A stretch of DNA of 64,000 nucleotides from Haliclystus octoradiatus. Its lineage: Eukaryota > Cnidaria > Staurozoa > Stauromedusae > Haliclystidae. The notes under the pieces were generated by a model. It was not told the DNA's origin, did no database searches, and saw nothing but the letters and a program-made list of their open reading frames with translations. The position numbers and the translations under genes were made by a program. Location of the stretch: the NCBI GenBank assembly GCA_916610825.1, contig OU744446.1:11218538-11282537 (forward strand), in the 5' to 3' direction. Positions 1 through 12,600 of this stretch are shown in pieces. Each line of letters opens with the position of its first letter. Within the stretch, counting starts at the first letter, position 1.

Positions 1-1106
1 CAGCGTACCATTTTCTTTCATCTCCTGAACCTTAATAATAGCAGCATCAACTTCATCTTTGTCAGCAAGACCCCAACAAGAATCCATATCGCGCCACTCC
101 TTATATAAGGGTCCATCAATTTGACTGTATCGATCTTGCTTAATGAGGCAACTGTTTGGTCTAGTGATGTATGATGTACCATGAAAACCAGCCTTCTTCA
201 TTTCATCAAACAAAAACGTTTCAGAAGGAACTCTACTCTGCAGTTGAGTTGCTGCTTTAGGTAGGAGAGCATAAAACCAATAACTGCTACGAGCTTGTTC
301 CTTTGTATGTACATCAATCATCAATATACCACCGGGCCGTAAAACACGATATGCCTCCTTGATAGTAGCAGCGCAGTTGGGGTAATCAGTATTGTTGGTT
401 TGTTTATCAAGATGGTGTAACACTTGCATAATGATAACAACATCAAATGAATTGTCTTTAAACGGCATCTCTGGAAGATAATGTTGTTTCATTTCTTTCA
501 CTTGACCTTTGTCTGAAAATTGTTGCACTTTGACCTTAGCTTGACTTAGCATGCCCTCTGAGCCATCCATCATTGTGATTTTACCGATGCCATTTTTCAA
601 GAATTCATAACTATAATTGCCAGTTCCGCAACCGGCGTCAAGAACATTCAACTGAAAGTATAAACAACAAACAAAAACAAATTAGAAAATAAAGTAATTA
701 TGGCAGAATCAACCAAGTAGGCCTATGAGCTTAATACATTTCTAGGTCAAATGTATTGCAGGTGGCTCGTGTCAATTCGGAGCAATCCGATGAGCTCTGT
801 GCAGGCTCCCCCTTGTGTTCCAATATTCTAATATTTTAGACTAGTCTTTTTATCGATCAATTGAAAAGTAAACCAAATCGTACCAACTTAACAAACAAGG
901 GCCATTTCTAAGATGCCATTACAAATGAATATGGTAAAGGCTAGAATTAAATCACTAACGAAAAATCCAATAAATCAATGTCCAACCTCATTCAAGGGTT
1001 TGTTCAGATATCCCTGAAGCATTCCCAAATAAAGATTGCATCCATCTGGGTATCGTCCAGAGTCATAATTTGCTGATGCAGAATTGTAATCTTGGTATAA
1101 ACTCAT
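1..1106 (-). CDS. SAM-dependent methyltransferase (type 11-like), 3' end cut by window edge
   Basis: Two exons are visible. Exon 1 is 987-1106 (40 codons, ATG at 1106-1104, donor GT at 986-985). Exon 2 runs from 651 down to base 1 and stays open for 217 codons. The joined frame has the class I motif I LDAGCGTGNYSYEF, an acidic motif (TMMDGSEGML), then DNSFDVVIIMQVLHHLD and the post-motif RVLRPGGILMID. These fit the Methyltransf_11 family, soluble enzymes that move a methyl group from S-adenosylmethionine. The N-terminus (SLYQDYNSASANYDSGR) resembles the lead-in of animal proteins annotated as arsenite- or aconitate-methyltransferase-like. The substrate cannot be told from sequence, and I do not see the three-cysteine set expected of a true arsenite methyltransferase in the visible part. 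No stop codon falls inside the window, so the C-terminus is missing. Confidence 0.85.
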
Positions 1107-1676
1107 GATTTCCTAACTAGAAAAAGAAAATGAATTAACATGAGATCAATTCTATTACATCTATCCATATTATTACAAGTCCAGATTTCAATCTGCCTGC
1201 TTGTAATACTGGGTAATGAATAACATTTCATTGTGAGATTATCTCCAAAATTTACTTCAGTTTGGACAGAAATATACTTATATATATATTGTACTTGCAT
1301 GTACAGTACTACATTAAATGCAATTACTAAACTTTTTTACTGAATTTGTAGATTATAATATATTACAATCGAGAAATATTGCCGAGAATCAAACTACTTA
1401 GTAAACTCCACAACTCCTATTATTTTGTAAAAAAACTGTATTAGTCTGACTCGGATGCATAGAAAGGAAGCAGTTCAGCTCTTATATCACTCTCTAGAAG
1501 AATACATTGTATGTTGCAAGTCAAGTACAGATGTCAACGATATAGGGCATGTCTGCTGAGAGATTAATAATTCTGCCTATATTATGGAGAGCCACAAAGA
1601 GATTACCATCGAAAAGAAGAAGCTATGAGTTTTTACAAGCAGTTCATAACTTCATGTACAGTTAATGAACAAATGT

Positions 1677-1742
1677 GAAATTGCCCAAACTTTCATGAAC
1701 ATTTCATGTAGCCTACTGTTCATGAAAAATTGGGCAATTTCA
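1677..1742. repeat. Short inverted repeat with TTCATGAAC motifs
   Basis: The left arm (GAAATTGCCCAA followed by CTTTCATGAAC, about 1677-1700) and right arm (GTTCATGAA followed by TTGGGCAATTTC, about 1719-1742) are reverse complements apart from a small gap. TTCATGAAC is itself palindromic and recurs at 61215-61260 in the IFT52 intron. It may be a remnant of a small fold-back element. Confidence 0.6.
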
Positions 1743-2283
1743 TATTTATGAACTTTTAAACATTTTCACAGGGGGAAAATTAGTTTTAGCTTTTACATAA
1801 GAACTTAATGTTTGACTTGTCAACTTCTTACAGATCTATCTGCATAAATCATGTCATTAGGCTACTTAATACCTTATCTTAAATTTAATTAGTCAATTAA
1901 AATTATTTTAATCCATTCCAATTTTGAATTCCACTTTGAAGACAACCATATTGATTAGATAGAAAAATGGATGACTTGCTAAAAAAACTTAAAAGGCGTG
2001 AAGGTAGAATAACAAACATAACATGTCTGTAGCACACGCATAGGCTACTATGTGTGTGTCATCAGCAATCACCTTTTCAGAGCAACCAAGATGTTTGTAA
2101 TTAATATTGCTGAAGTCTGCATTACTAGCCAATTGCGTCATTGCAATGTATCTTTATCCCACATATGCCAAATCATCATTGTCGTCGTCGTCCATACTAC
2201 TCAAGCAATTGACACATAACATTGTGACGATGCACCTACATTAATTACATATATTAGGCCCACTACATTTTACCTAGCCTGCG

Positions 2284-2349
2284 TTACAGACCGCGATTCA
2301 TTCACAAAAGAATAATCCTATTCTTTTGTGAATGAATCGCGGTCTGTAA
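2284..2349. repeat. Perfect 31-bp inverted repeat with a 4-nt loop
   Basis: The left arm 2284-2314 starts TTACAGACCGCG and ends AAAAGAATA. The right arm 2319-2349 is its exact reverse complement, and only ATCC separates them. No mismatch is seen over 31 pairs, which is striking in neutral AT-rich DNA. It could be a young fold-back (MITE-like) insertion or a hairpin-forming RNA. No flanking target duplication is obvious. Confidence 0.9.
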
Positions 2350-3077
2350 ACACAGACTACATTTTACCCTACTATTAAACTTATTACTGGACAACCTTAG
2401 ATAGAGATATATGAAACCACTAAAATTGAAATTAAAATATATTGTATTAGAGATACGAGAAACGATTATATTTCTAAATTTAAGCCAGAGGACATACTTA
2501 CTTTTTCGAAAATTATTATTTTTATGATAGTACGGTATAATCCAAAAGTGCTGATTTCGGTAGAATAGGATTTATGTAAACTTAGTAAACTATAGGAGAA
2601 TAATCACTTTGATAAATAGGTTGAATACTAGATATATATTCAACCTGATGTTTGTATTAAGGTATGATAAATGATGATATTTCTAAATTTGAGCCAGAGG
2701 ATATGTTTACTTTTCCTGTAATTGATTATTTATTATGATAATACTATAAAATACAAAAAGTTCTGATGTTGAGCTAGTGAAAAGCATTTACATTCTGCTT
2801 TTTAATGGTGATCTTAACTAAGTATGTCGCATAGATATTTTCTGCATAGTTGTCGTTGATGTGGATTTCTTCGTTTCCGGTATTGCACGATGTTGATATT
2901 TGAACAGTTTTTGTCGATGTGAATCAATTTGCACGCTGTGTCGTCGAAAATGCAGTATGATGAAATCACAGATCGACAATAATGCACATCGACGAAAATG
3001 CACATCGTTGAAAGGTCACATCGACAATGTGTTTTTTCAACGACACAACGTGTATGAAACAGGGATCATGCCAACGT

Positions 3078-3612
3078 ATTTCCGTCGGTCTCTAGTATTT
3101 TTTACTTCATTTTCTCTCAGTTGTGGCCATTGATTGGTCAGAATGCGTCACATGCGATTTTATTTGATCCAAAATATTGCGCAGTTGTTTGACAACAATA
3201 ATACTGTAATGAGTAGCGTGCTTGTTGACAGGGATTGTTATTAATTTAAAGTTGAACTTAATTTGTATATCTGTGTATCAGATATATCTGTGTATCAGAT
3301 ATATCTGTGTATCAGATATATTTATTATTCGATTTATTAGTGAATATTTAAATCTTTGTGTCCTGTTTATTTCACAAGTTTGATTGTATTTTGTTATTAT
3401 TTTATTAATTGATTTGTAGCAATCACTACATTTAGTTACATTTAGTCAAGGGAGAAATCATAATGGATTTTAACTAGCTCTATCGTTCTATATTCAGCAC
3501 TAGAGTTCAGATAATACGTTTTCTCCTTCCAGCATCAGTGACCACAACTGTGTCACAACTGAGAGAGCAATAAAGTAAAAAAACACGATAGACCAACCGA
3601 GCGACGGAAATG
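3078..3612. mobile_element. Non-autonomous element with ~50-bp imperfect terminal inverted repeats
   Basis: The left end (about 3078-3126) reads ATTTCCGTCGG, then a T-rich stretch, then CTCTCAGTTGTG. The right end (about 3548-3612) is its reverse complement with small gaps (CACAACTGAGAG ... CGACGGAAAT). The interior is about 420 bp, codes for nothing, and contains a 17-bp tandem repeat. This is typical of a MITE or other small DNA transposon relic; the superfamily is not identifiable. Confidence 0.6.
3267..3317. repeat. 17-bp tandem repeat, three exact copies
   Basis: The unit ATATCTGTGTATCAGAT occurs at 3267, 3284 and 3301 without change and partly continues at 3318. It lies inside the inverted-repeat element at 3078-3612. 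Confidence 0.9.
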
Positions 3613-5593
3613 ATCTCCGCTTCAAGCCTTCATAGACGACCGTGCACTCAGAAGTCAGAACAACAAAGCACATTGCACATACCCTATTCTTTCAATAATT
3701 AATTTGGTCTGTGACGCAGTCTTTAGATGTCATTGATGTGACAGATTTAAGATTCTGATAATTACCAGCACCCAAGCATCGAGAGCCACAATCATTCATA
3801 ATTGATTTAAGATTTGAGCATTGTCAATGGAAGATAATGAAATACAATCAAATAAGATCAATTGAATTGATGGGTAAAGCATTTCGATGCCGCCACGATA
3901 CAGATTCTAAGTTTTTTTGTTAAATATTAAGACCCGAAGCAAAGCATTCTTTTCCATGGGATTATTTTTTTGCAACAGTTTGCTTCCATCGTTTCAAATT
4001 CTTCGTCAAAATACGCAAAAAACAGAACTTTTTATTTGTATCGCAAACCTCTCGAATATGCGTGAACTGCCTTCGAGCGTATACGAAATTCTTCACTACG
4101 TGTGTAGTCAGTGAAAATGATCAAAATATTGAGCTAAACTAGGAAAAATTGATACAAATTGACTGTCGTGGGAATATATGTTTTATGACATGAGAGTGTA
4201 GAATTATATAAAACATTTGTTAGGAATTAAACTAAATTGAATATTAGTAAATGCAATAAAAATAAGAAATGATTATTAAAATATATCATAGTCATTATAA
4301 GACTTTACGTACCTTGTGCAAAAAAAATGTTCAAGACTTCGAAGAACGGACAGCTTTACAGATAAGCAAACGTTTGAGTAATACCAGTGAGTGAAAATTA
4401 TGTAAGAAACGAGAGTGAAATATTACCACAATGCGTACCACTCCCCGTTCCAAACATCTCATCTTTAATTTTATTGGTCAATAATCAATCAAGGACATCG
4501 TTGATTGTCTTCAAGAGCCAATCAACTTCCAACAATCAATAATCACGTGTCTGTTATTTTCCTGTGGCAGGTCTTAAACGCGGAACACGGAAGACGCGTA
4601 GAGATTTACGAAAGAGCTGAAATGCTTTTTAGAAAGACCCCGTCCGGTCTAGCCTATTTGTATAACTCTACCTAATTAAATAATAAATCTTCTTTATTGT
4701 ATTGTTTTGTACCCAATTTTATAATCACGTAAATTTTTACTATAAATAAATACTTTGTAATTTTAAAATGTTATGCCTTTTAACCTAAAGATGCAATTAA
4801 GCTATTGCGAAACGTCGTTTAAACCTAAGTCTGTTTATTTTTTGTCGCTATCCTGTAACTGGAAATATTTCAAGTTCTAGGACAGAAAATAAATGAATTC
4901 AACGCAAAATCTAGAACTTTTTGTATATCAAATTTGCAAAAACTGTCTTTGCTGTATAACGCGGCAAAGGGGTCATACAGCCATGGAGCCATACCCGCTA
5001 TAATATACTGTGGTATAATCTTTTTTAAATATTTACGCTCTTTATATTCTGATATACATTTTGCGTTGTTGCTGTTTCTAATTGATAATTTGATATAAGT
5101 AAGTTGCTAACTGTTTGTTATTTAAAGGATGAGTATGTATGTAAAATTTATTTACGTTATTTTAACTTGAATTTTAAATTTTTTAAATTATTTTCACTCT
5201 CTCTACTAGCTATAATAGTTGTTTACAAATTGACTGTAAGATTCGATAGCTTCACAATTTACTATATGGATAGATATAATGCAGATGAGCCATATTTTTT
5301 ACACATACAATCATCAGCAGTTGGCATGTGAAATCGCATAGACAATCTGGTAATATAATGCCTGTTTATTTTGTTCGACATTTGCCATCTAGTGAGGTGA
5401 GTATATTGCTAAATCATCAGCGAAAAATAGAAATTTCAAGTCTTTCACGTCACTCAGAAGATTCGCAAGATCAGTTATGTCACTATGGTTATATATAGTA
5501 GAATTAATGTTGGAGATAAGCTCCCTGATTTTGTGATAAAATTTTCTTCCAGCAACCCATCAATTAATCGTGTAGTAAACCAGTAATGCCAAA

Positions 5594-6018
5594 TTAATCT
5601 CTGAGCTTAACAAATAATAAATCTCTATATTGTCCAGATGGAAGAAGATGGAATATATGTTCTTTCAGACGCTGATTTATCATTGATGTTAACACCTTTA
5701 ACGGACAACAGAGTAGTGCGATTCCCCTGACGTAATTATTTGGATCTTGCACCGAACCTTTGCCTTTATACAACAGTTTAAAAATACAATCTTTCCATTT
5801 TAAAGGCCTACATATCCAGATTTTAAACATAAATTGAAAAGTTTAGTCCAGTAAGGAAGAGGAATATCAAGAGAATAGTACAAGCGTTCAGTTGCTATAC
5901 CATCTAAACCTGGTACCTTATGTGTCGATGTTTGTAAAATTGTATTTAAAACTTCTTCTTCTTCTTCAAATTCACGGTTGTACCATGCAGGGTAGATTTT
6001 CTGGATCGTCATTGTCAA
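5594..6018 (-). mobile_element. Fragment of LINE (non-LTR) reverse transcriptase, dead
   Basis: Read on the minus strand, two overlapping frames give consecutive pieces of one reverse transcriptase. The upstream piece (5800-6018) has THKVPGLDGIATE and WTKLFNLCLKSG. The downstream piece (5594-5830) has LLYKGKGSVQDPNNY, RGIALL and KVLTSMINQRL. These are RT motifs 1-2a of LINE elements (KxPGxDGI; PxxKKG.xxxxxNYRGI; NRL). The two pieces are in different frames, so at least one frameshift has broken the ORF. The catalytic YxDD region is absent. It is a 5'- and 3'-truncated relic, with clade (jockey/CR1-like or other) undecided. Confidence 0.8.
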
Positions 6019-6455
6019 TTAAATCATCAAAAGAGAATTAAAGAGGCTTATTATGAGGATCAAGTAAATTTTTGAAATGCATAGAGAGTACAGAATGTGG
6101 AATTGGAGCAGAGAATTGGTTTTAGATTTTGTAAATACTAGCCAGGGCTTTTTGTCTACTTTTCTAGAAAATCACAGATCGATTTATCTCTATATGCTTC
6201 TTTTTTGTACTGATTTCTTGAAGTGTTATATTTTCCGTGATGCTGTATCTGATGGGTGCTACTTCATCTTTTCTTTTGAAGAAGTATTAATGTTTCCCGT
6301 TTATTTTCTTTGCAATCCTTGTCAAACCCTTTGCAATCCTTCCTCGTTAGTAAAGTTTTCAAGTAAGGTCTGCGCGCAAGCTACGTCAAACCATGCTTAA
6401 TGAAAGTTTAGTTTTTTGTTGTAAATTGGACATGACTCAGTCAATACTATGTCAG

Positions 6456-6938
<483 letters not shown>

Positions 6939-7203
6939 ATGGTATAATGGATACACAGATAGAGATATACAAATAAAATAATAGGATGTTTAGTCGTTGA
7001 TTGCCGTTTTGTTCCATTGTTCGGTAATGTCTTTCATGGCCCGATTTCATCATTTTGATCTACATACTTTCTTTACAACGAGGTTACACCGTTACACGTG
7101 TGAGAAAATTGAACAATTTTAAAGATGGCAGAAACTTTGCTGTCACATTTGTGATCGAAATGATATAACTTGGTATGTTTCAGGGTTAATAACTATCTGG
7201 AAA

Positions 7204-7839
7204 ATGGAGCAAGAAAGAAATTGCTGTGCATCAAGTAAATGCGAAATAAAATGTTCATGGAATAGATATAAAATGGTTGCAATCGATTGCGAGATGGTCG
7301 GTGTTGGCGAATCAAAACACAGCGCCCTTGCACGCTGCACTGTCGTCAATTACGAAGGAAACGTTTTATTAGATTACTTTGTCAAACCAAATGAACCTAT
7401 TACAGATTATCGTACAAGATATAGTGGTATTTTACCTCATCACATGAAAAATGCAATACAGTTCAAAGAGGCAAGGCGACATATTAAAAAGTTACTCAAA
7501 GACAAATTGGTGATAGGACATGCATTGCATATGGATTTCAAAGCACTTCGACTAAAACATCCGTCTAAATACACCAGAGACACATCCAAATATATTAATT
7601 TACGGCTGTTAGCAGAGCTACCGTCTACAAAGACACCATCACTTCGTAATTTATCATTAGCCCTTTTAAACCGGAATATTCAATGCGACACGCACTGTTC
7701 CTTAGAAGACGCCAAAGCAACTATGGACTTATATAAATTAATTGAATTTGATTGGGAAGAAGAACGCAGAACTACAAAACAACCAACTCGATATCTATGT
7801 GATTCGTTTTGGCCACGTCATATCACTTCTGTCTGTTAA
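7204..7839 (+). CDS. ISG20/REX4-type 3'-5' exonuclease (DEDDh), single exon
   Basis: An uninterrupted 211-codon frame. The exonuclease core spans about residues 22-185. Exo I is AIDCEMVGVG (D28, E30). Exo II is GHALHMDFKAL (D111). Exo III is HCSLEDAKATMDLY (H164, D169). This is the full DEDDh set of the DnaQ superfamily and closely matches the ISG20/ISG20L2/AEN/REX4 group, which trims RNA or DNA 3' ends, often in nucleus or nucleolus. The short Cys-rich N-terminus (about 20 residues) and short C-terminal tail make it nearer in size to ISG20 (about 180 aa) than to the longer AEN or ISG20L2. No intron is seen, although the genes around it are intron-rich, so a retrocopy origin is possible. A possible 5' UTR lies just upstream; the ATG at 7204 is the first in frame. 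Confidence 0.88.
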   Translation: MEQERNCCASSKCEIKCSWNRYKMVAIDCEMVGVGESKHSALARCTVVNYEGNVLLDYFVKPNEPITDYRTRYSGILPHHMKNAIQFKEARRHIKKLLKDKLVIGHALHMDFKALRLKHPSKYTRDTSKYINLRLLAELPSTKTPSLRNLSLALLNRNIQCDTHCSLEDAKATMDLYKLIEFDWEEERRTTKQPTRYLCDSFWPRHITSVC

Positions 7840-8830
7840 TTTCAAGTTAAAAATGTTTGTTTTCATATTGAGAAAGATACTAAGAATTGATATTTAAACG
7901 CGAATGTCTTTGTTTATGTGTTTGCGGAGGTTTTTTTTGATTTTCTCAGTGATTTCAAACCAAAACCATATGAATCAAATAGTGTATCCTCTGATAGAGT
8001 AATGAAGATGTGCGAATCCGATCGGGTCGGATTCGGTTTGATATTTCTGGTTTTCGGGTCGGATCGGATTTGTAGTTCATTTTTTGTTCGGATTATTTCG
8101 GATTTCGAAATTTGACTGAGTATTTGTCTTTTTTAGTAACTAATGTCGACTAATGTGTTCTAGCTTCCTTTCTACGCAGATAGTTTTTCAATGTAAATAT
8201 AGAGGCTACATTAATATGCCATTATATTACATGTCTTGATTAATCATACATCGTTTCAATGTGTGTTGTGTCTTATGTTCTCCTCCACAGTCCTCTCTCG
8301 TATTATACAGTGATAGACAGCTTAGTAAGTCAAACGTCATATATTCACGTCTTGGAATTTCAATTTTCAGAATATGATGGTTTTGTATTTTATCGCAGTT
8401 GTGAGTAGCAGTGACTTTAAACTTCTAGTCCTACGTAGAATGTCCATCAGTCAAGGTTGATAAGAAGAGAGATTCAAATTGAAGAAAGATCTGGCCGTGC
8501 GTCTGTAAGCAAGCATCCATAGATTTAAATATAAGTGCAACTGTTTTGACATGTGTTGGCTAATTGTACGTCTATTGGATGAGTGACATGTTTTACATAT
8601 CTTTGATGCCCTGTGGAACTCAGATTTCATGATAAATAGTTAAGATTAGTTCGGATTAATTTAGAAATTTTAATTTCGGATCGGATCAGGTTATATTTAT
8701 GACTATTGCTTCAGAATTTTCTGTAAATCCGATCTGACGCAACCTTTATTGTCAAAGGTACTTTTAATTCAGCCAAAATTGAACCAGGCGAAGAAAAAGT
8801 ATGACTGCAAGCAGGCTGGTAAGACATTGC
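7840..8830. other. Intergenic with GGATCGG-rich repeat remnants
   Basis: Nothing coding is recognised. Two blocks (about 8016-8105 and 8646-8740) are rich in CGGATCGG/TTCGGATT motifs in both orientations, as if they were the ends of a decayed element of about 730 bp. The arms are too diverged to fix boundaries or family. Confidence 0.4.
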
Positions 8831-8832
8831 TA

Positions 8833-9001
8833 CAGTCGAACTTGCTTAATATCCCCCCTCTGGTTCAGATGAAAAGCGGGACATTAAGCGAGGTAGGATT
8901 ATGAGAGTTTGTATGTAGCATGGAAATTAGAATTCAGTTTTATGTGGGGATATTAAGCAAGGTGGGATATTAACAGAGGGGATATTAACTGAGTTCGACT
9001 G
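8833..9001. mobile_element. Tc1/mariner-pogo-like MITE, 169 bp, with TA duplication
   Basis: The element starts CAGTCGAACTTGC and ends GAGTTCGACTG. The terminal inverted repeats pair over about 30 bp with small gaps (CAGTCGAACT, TTAATATCCCC, CTCTG shared). It is flanked on both sides by TA (8831-8832 and 9002-9003), the target duplication of Tc1/mariner and pogo transposons. The ends resemble pogo/Tigger/JRK-type termini. It has no transposase and must have moved with enzyme from elsewhere. Confidence 0.85.
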
Positions 9002-9013
9002 TAGTACTAAACA

Positions 9014-9185
9014 ATAGTCCACATTTTCCGTGAACTATGGTCTCATAGCTTCACAAGAGGCACACAAGGAGAAAACCTTGAAGGCGGAAATATCACTCGC
9101 CGAGGCGGCTCGTGATCTTCTGATACTTTCCTGTTTTCTCCTTACGTGCATGTGAAGCTATGAGACAATGGAAAGTGTGAACTAT
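9014..9185. mobile_element. MITE-like element with ~50-bp imperfect inverted repeats
   Basis: The left arm holds TCTCATAGCTTCACA and AAGGAGAAAAC. The right arm holds GTTTTCTCCTT and TGTGAAGCTATGAGA, their reverse complements. Outer ends ATAGTCCACATTTTCC and GGAAAGTGTGAACTAT also pair. It sits 12 bp from the pogo-like MITE. Superfamily unclear. Confidence 0.75.
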
Positions 9186-9584
9186 CTGTTCAACAGTGTG
9201 ACCTTCTATCGCCATGGATCTTGGATACACCGAATCGCTATTGAACACCTACTTAAAACATACTGGAATGGGATTGGGTACTGAAACGATACTGAAATTT
9301 ACCAGACAATTGTAAATCTAGATAATTGTCATTCTACCGGAAAACTATTGAAACGCACCTTAAATTTGAAAACTATACTGAAAAGTGCCCAATTTAGTAC
9401 CCTATATTCACATTCAGTGTATTTTGAAAATTTTTGTAGTGTATCTATAATCTCTATGCTGCACCTAGGTCCCCTAGTGTGACATTGAAATAATTAATTT
9501 CACATTGGAGTAAGACATAAAAATTATAAAAAGAACAACAAATTAATATCTGATATCTCATTTCGCATTAGACTGAGACAGTTT

Positions 9585-9590
9585 TTTATT
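9585..9590 (-). terminator. Poly(A) signal for EIF3E
   Basis: TTTATT on the plus strand reads AATAAA on the minus strand, 40 bases past the EIF3E stop codon. Confidence 0.6.
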
Positions 9591-9629
9591 TATTAGTTAT
9601 TCTCATGTGATGGTTTCAATTAAATCTGT

Positions 9630-12600
9630 TTAAATAGTAGCTGGTTTGTCCATGGTTTTAACAACATTTTCTGTGCGATATAAAAGTCCCTTCGTTTTTT
9701 CAATCACTTGCTGGTAAACTGATGTTGACTGCGTGCCCATAACGACATGACCCTGAAAATAAGAAAAATAAGTATAGACACAATAGACAGTAGTTCTATT
9801 TCACATCAACATTTTCCAAGCATATTTATTGTATGTGAATGTGCTAAATGTTTGCTGAACATAGCATAAGAGCAGAAGGACAAACAAAACAAAGAGTGTT
9901 CTGTAAATTTAAGAGTCACAATTTTAATTTTATGTTCCTTAGGACTAGAGAAACAAATAATACAACATTATCTCTGTTTCATCATAATTATGTACCTGTT
10001 TTGAGTCGATTTTAGCATCTAGTTGAGCATTTCTGATCAGATTTACAATCCATTTCTCAGCCTCTTCTTCACTCATGTTGAGTTTATCTGCAAGCATTCT
10101 ACATTGAAAAACAAAATGTTTTCGTCACAGACACAAACAAGGCAAAAGTAGAAATCAATAACCAATTAAACATCACTTTACTTACTTTATACTAATACAC
10201 TGATGAATGCGGCAAAACGTTTCGAAGATAAATAAACGGGCATTTTCTATAAAGTCATCCAAACAGGCAACCAAGAAAAAATCATTAACCAGAACTTCTT
10301 CGCATTCTCTCAATTTCTTTTGTGCTCCATCAAAATCAAAATTGACGTACAGGCATTCCAAGAATTCTGTGATGGGGTCACGGTATGTATATGCTTCTTG
10401 TTGGATGACTTTGACTAAATCTTTTAGGTTCTCTCTTCTTCTTTTATTGGTTATTACAGCTGTTGTAAGGTACCGTAAGATATGTGGACATGTAGTTTGA
10501 ATAGCATTCAGATACCTGATAGAGCACAATAAAAGCTTACCAATTAAACAAATTATTTGCAAATTTTCATATGACAGTTGTGGTATCATATTTTATATTT
10601 GCCCGTCAAAGCTTCAAATAAGTTTGAAATTGCTAATGAGTTTTGTACACTTGTGATTTGACTATTTAATTTATATTACAAGAGACCTACAGGCATTGCA
10701 TTTTGAAAAAAAAACAATCAATTTTCAAGCAGCCAATATATTGTTATACAAGCCTCAAGGAAATGAGGATCATTTTCATCGTCGGTCGCATAAGCCTTAT
10801 GGCAACTATGGAATTATTAAAAACAGAATTTTCAAATTTGCACAAAGTTCAAAGTTTGGAATGAATATTGAAATCATTTCTGAATTAGAGACTGTTTGAT
10901 ATTGTATGCATATTTCAGACACAAATATGTGTTGTATACCCATATATTAGCATATGGGTAATCGAGAAGCAATCACATTTGCATAAGGTTTCTCAGAATT
11001 GCAAACTCACTTTGGTTGATATAAGAACAGATCGATGAGAAGGTCTCGTCCTTTTTGGTGATTGAAAAACACAAATAAACTCCAATGAATTAACCATGTT
11101 CTGTGCTGAAGAAGTTCAAGAGGTGATGAAGATGTCTAATTAAAAGTAAGCACAATTGAAATATTAGTCATTTGAATGAATGGTCTACAGTTGCACAGCA
11201 TGATAAATATTGAATAGGAAAGGAAACAGCATCTACTCAGAGTAAATAGTTAACATTCAAAACCACATTGCTTACATCATGATCAATGTATTCCTTCAAA
11301 CGATTTAAGTCATCAAGTGCTTGGTCCCAATTTTGAGCAAGTATTTCAGATGCCAGTTTTCCCCATAATGCATTGAGAGCGTTTTCGTCATCAGAAGGAA
11401 CCTTTCAAAATAAGAAATGAAATTAATATCAAGCAATGAAGGTTGATGCACAACAGGTATATAATTGAATGGTCAAGAGGGAATTGCATTGTGAGTAGTA
11501 CCATCGAGGCATGTCTGAAATGAAATTATTTTGGTATCGTTCTGCACTGTTGAGGCTGAGATCAGTTAAGAGCGTTTAAAAACATTGCTTTTAGCATCGA
11601 TTGCGAACAAGAAATTTATCATCTTTTAATTTAAAGTTGATTTATTTTCATGTTTAGCAAAAAGTTAGATATTCTGTTTACATTTTACAAAATATAAACA
11701 CCAAGAATTGTCACATTTCTTGCAGTTGCAAACATTCGGACTGCTATTCAGGACTTCGGTGAGGCACCAATTTTACATTGATCAGGAAAAATTTCAGGCA
11801 ATGCTTTTGCAAAGTTAGAACATGATTTTTAGCAAACATTGGTCTTGCTAATATTAAGCAATTGATACAACCTAAAATACCCCTTTGATGGTGGTTAATA
11901 CCAACAAGGAAATTTCAGATCTAAATAAAAATAAAGCCATCATAATATTCAGACTCGAATATATAATGTATTAAATTGCCGTTTAATGTTTTTTACCATT
12001 TTAAATAATATTAAATGAGATAAAGACGCATTTTTTAATATTATTGTAAATTTGTACTGTAGGCTATATCATTTCAGTGGTGTGTCGTCTACCTAAGAAA
12101 TTTTAAATAGTTGACTTATTTTTTAACATGCACTACACTTGAGACTTGAATCATTCTTAAAAACCTCCATAAATTCTAAAATATGTTTATAGTGTCTTCA
12201 TTCGCCATAACTCTCTCATGACTGATACATGCAGCTTATGCAATATCAGTTCAATCTTTAAACTTACCAAAACTCTGTAAAAATATAAGTAGAGGGATGC
12301 TCCGGCATAATTGCCACATTCGTATTGAAACTTTGCATATGTATATAGTGTGTCCAGCATTTCTTTGGTGATCTACAATAAATGTAACACAATACAATTC
12401 GAAGAAATGGCACCATACAACAACTATTTGTATAGAAACACAAGAAAGCTTAGTGACTTACACCAAAATGCTCTTCAAGATATTCAAATAAGCTGCGTCC
12501 ATCCCTGAAACAGTTAATTATTGAGTCTATCAAGTAATTTTAATTTCATAAATTCAGTATTGAACATAATTGCTAAACCAGCCAATCGGATATTCCTTAA

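Larger units (their letters stand above)
1107..5593. other. Intergenic, no host gene recognised
   Basis: Short open frames here (65-77 codons) have no recognisable protein character and I treat them as chance. The stretch is AT-rich and holds several inverted and tandem repeats listed separately: near 1677-1742, 2284-2349, 3078-3612 and 3267-3317. Around 4461-4560 there are several ATTGG/CCAAT-like pentamers, which could mark a promoter, but no exon follows that I can support. Confidence 0.5.

Noticed and set aside
2814-3133. Overlapping 61-77-codon frames with repeated CACATCGACGAAAATG-like words
   Set aside because: Frames exist on both strands because of short repeated words. No family resemblance and no splice context.
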